Assembly (NCBI RefSeq): GCF_900110945.1
Contig: NZ_FOFL01000002.1
Span: 558,001 to 622,000, forward strand
Direction of reading: 5' to 3'
DNA from: Devosia sp. YR412
GTDB lineage: Bacteria; Pseudomonadota; Alphaproteobacteria; Rhizobiales; Devosiaceae
Length of the DNA: 64,000 nucleotides
This document shows, piece after piece, positions 61,264-64,000 of the stretch. A program made the position numbers and the translations under genes. Each line of letters starts with the position of its first letter. The first letter of the stretch is position 1. The notes beneath the pieces were generated by a model, which was given only the letters and a program-made list of their open reading frames with translations, made no database searches and was not told where the DNA came from.

Positions 61264-62073
61264 ATGAGCGACAATATCGCCTTCTGGCTGAGCTATCTGA
61301 CCAATGGCAAGCACCTGACCTGGTATGCGAGCTTCCAGTTCACCATTTTTGCCGCAGTCTTCGGCGGCACGCTGGCCGTAGTCTTCGGACTGATCGGCGC
61401 GACCTTCAAGAATTCCCGTTTCCTGCCGCTGCGCGTCATTGGCTCGATCTATTCCTCGATCGTCCGCGGCGTGCCGGACGTGCTGTTCTTTCTGTTCTTC
61501 CCGCTGGCTTTCGAGCAGGGCGTCGAATGGCTGGTCGCCAGCCAGGTCTGTTCCCCTGAAATGCTCGCAGCGCAATCGGCCGCCTGGCCGCCGTGCAAGG
61601 AGGCCAACTGGCTGCTCGGCACGCCCGAATATCTGGTGCTGGCCTCGGTCTCGCTGGGCCTGGTCTATGGCGCCTTCGCCACCAATGTCATCCATGGCGC
61701 GCTGCGATCGGTGCCCAAGGGGCAGCTTGAGGCCGCCCGCGCCTATGGCATGAGCGCCAGCCAGGTGCTGTGGCGCGTGCATATCCGCCAGATGTGGGTC
61801 TATGCCCTGCCCGGCCTCTCTAATGTCTGGATGCTGATCATCAAGGCGACCTCGCTGCTGTCGCTGCTGCAAATCGCCGATATCGTGCTCTGGGCCGACC
61901 GGCTCGGCGCGCCCAATTTCCTGCCCGCCGTGGGTCTCGTGCATGACGACTGGCGCTGGCGCTACTATCTGGTCCTCTTCGTCTTCTACATCCTCGTCAC
62001 CTGGCTCTCCGAAAAGGGTTTTGACGCCATCATGAAGCGCGCCGGCCGCGGCATTCTGAGCGAGGCCCGCTGA
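61264..62073 (+). CDS. Polar amino acid ABC transporter permease (HisQ-like)
   Basis: Permease subunit of 269 residues. Helices include FTIFAAVFGGTLAVVFGLIG and YLVLASVSLGLVYGAFATNV; IYSSIVRGVPDVLFFLFFPL is the family motif (RGxPxLxxLF type). The EAA-like loop reads KGQLEAARAYGMSASQVLWR near residues 157-176. A hydrophilic insertion around CSPEMLAAQSAAWPPCKEAN (about 99-118), with two cysteines, is longer than in HisQ. Its stop overlaps the next ATG by one base. Confidence 0.87.
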   Translation: MSDNIAFWLSYLTNGKHLTWYASFQFTIFAAVFGGTLAVVFGLIGATFKNSRFLPLRVIGSIYSSIVRGVPDVLFFLFFPLAFEQGVEWLVASQVCSPEMLAAQSAAWPPCKEANWLLGTPEYLVLASVSLGLVYGAFATNVIHGALRSVPKGQLEAARAYGMSASQVLWRVHIRQMWVYALPGLSNVWMLIIKATSLLSLLQIADIVLWADRLGAPNFLPAVGLVHDDWRWRYYLVLFVFYILVTWLSEKGFDAIMKRAGRGILSEAR

Positions 62074-62807
62074 TGGACCGCTTTCTCACCGAACTGGGCC
62101 TCTTCGCCCCCGCCGTGGTGTTCAACCTCTATTTCGCCATTGCCTCCATTCCGCTCGGTTTCATCCTCGCCGTCTGTCTGGCGCTGGGCAAAGCCTCGGA
62201 CAATGTGCTGATCAACCGCCTCAGCCGCGGCTATATCTACGCCTTCCGCGGCTCGCCGCTGTTCATCCAGTTTTTCATGATCTATTCGCTGGCGCTGTCC
62301 TTCAACGTCGGCGTGTGGAAGCCGATGGGCATATCCTGGTGGGTGCTGCATCCGCTGTTCATCGGCCCGCTGGTGCTGACACTCAACACCGGCGCCTATA
62401 CCGCCGAGATCTTCTATGGCGCCCTGCGCGCCGTGCCGCGCGGCGAAATCGAGGCGGCGCGCGCCTATGGCATGAGCCGCAGCCAGCAGTTCCGCCAGGT
62501 GATCTGGCCCAACCTGATCCGCCTCGCTTGGCCCGCCTATACCAATGAAGTGGTCTTCCTGTTCCACGCCACGGCCATCGTCTATTTTGCCCTGCCGGTC
62601 ATCGGCCAGCAGAAAGACCTGATGATCACCGCCAAGGAATTGTTCGAACGCGACTACAATGCCTTCCTGCATTTCTCGGTCGCGGCGCTCTACTTCCTGG
62701 CCGTATCGCTGGTGGTGTTCTTCCTGTTCGGGCTGGTCTATCGCCGCCTGATGCGGCATATGCCGGCCGGACCGCGCATGCGCTACGCGCCGAGCTGGTG
62801 GCGCTAA
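62073..62807 (+). CDS. Polar amino acid ABC transporter permease (HisM-like)
   Basis: Second permease, 244 residues, coupled to the preceding gene (TGATG). Motifs: YIYAFRGSPLFIQFFMIYSL, NTGAYTAEIFYGALRAVPRG, EIEAARAYGMSRSQQFRQVI (EAA loop) and the C-terminal LVYRRLMRHMPAG. Together with the HisQ-like protein it forms the channel for an amino acid or its derivative. Fourteen bases separate it from the thiamine-binding protein gene. Confidence 0.88.
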   Translation: MDRFLTELGLFAPAVVFNLYFAIASIPLGFILAVCLALGKASDNVLINRLSRGYIYAFRGSPLFIQFFMIYSLALSFNVGVWKPMGISWWVLHPLFIGPLVLTLNTGAYTAEIFYGALRAVPRGEIEAARAYGMSRSQQFRQVIWPNLIRLAWPAYTNEVVFLFHATAIVYFALPVIGQQKDLMITAKELFERDYNAFLHFSVAALYFLAVSLVVFFLFGLVYRRLMRHMPAGPRMRYAPSWWR

Positions 62808-62820
62808 GGACTTTTCTGCC

Positions 62821-63108
62821 ATGAAGATCATTGCCGACCTCTGCATCGTCCCGATGGGCGTAGGCCCATCCGTTTCGCGTTACATCCGCGAGGTGCGCGA
62901 CATCATCGAGGCCTCAGGCCTCAGCCACACCATGCACGCCAATGGCACCAATATCGAAGGCGAAATGGCTGCAGTGACCGCCACCGTCGAAGCCTGCTGC
63001 GCCAAGCTGCATGACCTAGGCGTCGAGCGGATTTTCTGCACGATGAGCTTTTCGACGCGGAACGACAAAAACCAGACCATGGCGGACAAGCTCGCCAGCC
63101 TCGCCTGA
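62821..63108 (+). CDS. MTH1187-family thiamine-binding protein
   Basis: 95-residue ferredoxin-fold protein of the MTH1187/YkoF (DUF77) family. It begins MKIIADLCIVPMGVGPSVSR and continues YIREVRDIIEASGLSHTMHA, NGTNIEGEMAAVTATVEACC and FCTMSFSTRNDKN, all conserved landmarks. Family members bind thiamine or a pyrimidine-related ligand in the cytoplasm. It is inside an amino acid uptake operon, which is an uncommon placement; it may link cofactor level to the pathway (inference). The next gene starts nine bases later. Confidence 0.87.
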   Translation: MKIIADLCIVPMGVGPSVSRYIREVRDIIEASGLSHTMHANGTNIEGEMAAVTATVEACCAKLHDLGVERIFCTMSFSTRNDKNQTMADKLASLA

Positions 63109-63117
63109 GGAGATATC

Positions 63118-64000
63118 ATGACCTTCCAGCTGCATCACACCGCCCTCTCCGGCGACACGCCCGGCACGTCCACCAATCTCTATTGGTACACGGCGGGGCC
63201 GGAAGACGCGGCGACCCGTGTGCATCTGCAGGCGGCGCTGCATGCCGACGAACAGCCCGGCACCATGGCGCTGCACCACCTGCTGCCGCGCCTGCGCGAT
63301 ACCGATGCCGCCGGCCAGCTCACAGCGCATTTCACCATCTACCCCTCGGTCAATCCGCTCGGCCTCGCCAATTTCTCGCTGCGCCATCACATCGGCCGCT
63401 ACGACATCGAGACCGGCGTCAATTACAACCGCCGCTGGCCCGACCTTTACCCGCAGGTCGCCGATGCAATCGCCGGCAAGCTGACCCAGGATGGCTCGGA
63501 GAACATCGCCGTGATCCGCACGGCCGTGCTCGACTGGATCGACAGCCAGCAGCCGCGCACCGCCATCCAGCAGCTACGCCTGCATGTGCTGCGCTCGGCG
63601 GCTCGATCCGACATCGTGCTCGACCTCCATTGCGACGACGACAGCCTCAAACACATCTTCACCTCGCCCGAGCTGATGCCCGGCTTGCAGGATCTCGCCG
63701 ACTGGATGAGCCTGGCCGCAACCCTCACCGCTGAGGACAGCGGCGGCGGCTCCTTCGATGAAGTCCTGCCCACGCTCTATCGCAAAGCACGCCTGGCCAA
63801 TTCCGGCCACCCGATCCCCAATGGCGCCGAAACGGCGACGCTGGAATATCGCGGCCGCGCCGACAGTTTCGATCATATCGGCCAGGAAGACGCCGCCGGC
63901 CTGTTCGGATTTTTTGCCGGTCGTGGGTTGATTGAGGCTGACGCCGGAGCCAGGCCGGCCCCAGCACCCGGTCCCACGCCTTTCGAAGCCACCGAAGTGC
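63118..64000 (+). CDS. Succinylglutamate desuccinylase/aspartoacylase-family (M14) deacylase, partial
   Basis: Zinc-dependent deacylase of the AstE/AspA branch of M14 peptidases; the C terminus lies beyond the right edge. Zinc ligands are visible as H and E in LHADEQPGTMALHHLL and the third H in DIVLDLHCDDDSLKH; YPSVNPLGLANF is the usual substrate loop. The start ATG 63118 follows GAGGAGATATC. As the last visible gene of an amino acid import operon it probably hydrolyses an imported N-acyl amino acid or acyl-amide derivative, giving a free amino acid and an acid (inference). Confidence 0.85.
   Translation, partial: MTFQLHHTALSGDTPGTSTNLYWYTAGPEDAATRVHLQAALHADEQPGTMALHHLLPRLRDTDAAGQLTAHFTIYPSVNPLGLANFSLRHHIGRYDIETGVNYNRRWPDLYPQVADAIAGKLTQDGSENIAVIRTAVLDWIDSQQPRTAIQQLRLHVLRSAARSDIVLDLHCDDDSLKHIFTSPELMPGLQDLADWMSLAATLTAEDSGGGSFDEVLPTLYRKARLANSGHPIPNGAETATLEYRGRADSFDHIGQEDAAGLFGFFAGRGLIEADAGARPAPAPGPTPFEATEV

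Overview
The window is a GC-rich, densely coded chromosomal segment of an alphaproteobacterium, almost certainly of the order Hyphomicrobiales (Rhizobiales). Markers are the division-site ATPase MipZ, the PhyR-NepR-EcfG general stress response, a complete thuR/thuEFGKAB trehalose locus, chvE-gguA-gguB, a smo-type polyol transporter, NrsF-type sigma control and an Irr-like (ICE) iron box. The overall style resembles Devosia and relatives, but genus is an inference. No rRNA, tRNA, CRISPR array, insertion sequence or prophage was recognised.

Layout. 1-7.1 kb: a cytochrome b561-type protein (cut by the left edge), an ECF sigma factor of the SigF type with its NrsF anti-sigma factor, a ThuA-domain protein, a GtrA membrane protein, a periplasmic 5'-nucleotidase, a GlsB stress membrane protein and a MarR repressor divergent from a short-chain dehydrogenase. 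7.2-15 kb: thuB-A-K-G-F-E with divergent LacI regulator thuR. 15.2-16.2 kb: mipZ and a small convergent ORF. 16.3-21.4 kb: an imelysin / di-haem oxidoreductase / imelysin / DUF1513 operon under a probable iron box. 21.8-25.7 kb: a PotD/AfuA-like ABC importer. 26.1-28.1 kb: a sulfurtransferase and a gene-poor patch holding an orphan gene and a decayed copy of the gguB 3' end. 28.2-33.4 kb: chvE-gguA-gguB with a divergent GntR regulator. 33.4-42.0 kb: SorC regulator, smoEFGK-like polyol ABC transporter, mannitol-dehydrogenase-family enzyme and an FGGY kinase. 42.1-48.7 kb: a transglutaminase-DUF2126 / ATP-grasp-alpha-E / transglutaminase operon. 48.8-58.6 kb: a general stress response island with phyR, nepR, ecfG, three HWE/HisKA_2 kinases, a Crp/Fnr regulator, an unusual single-domain receiver and several small stress membrane proteins. 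58.6-64 kb: a YdcF protein, a polar amino acid ABC importer, a thiamine-binding protein and an M14 deacylase cut by the right edge.

How it works together. Much of the segment is nutrient capture: five ABC systems (trehalose-type disaccharides, ChvE sugars, polyols, an iron/polyamine-like ligand, polar amino acids), four of them next to a regulator. In all five there is a strong hairpin between the binding-protein gene and the next gene, which would favour excess binding protein. The second theme is stress control: matches to the EcfG promoter consensus (GGAAC-N16/17-CGTT) stand in front of phyR, a HWE kinase, the Crp/Fnr gene and three small-protein genes, with a one-mismatch version in front of nepR-ecfG. 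The most unusual signals are a two-copy structured repeat with a covarying stem (7066-7126 and 35879-35937), a receiver protein without its phosphoacceptor aspartate, and the decayed gguB fragment.
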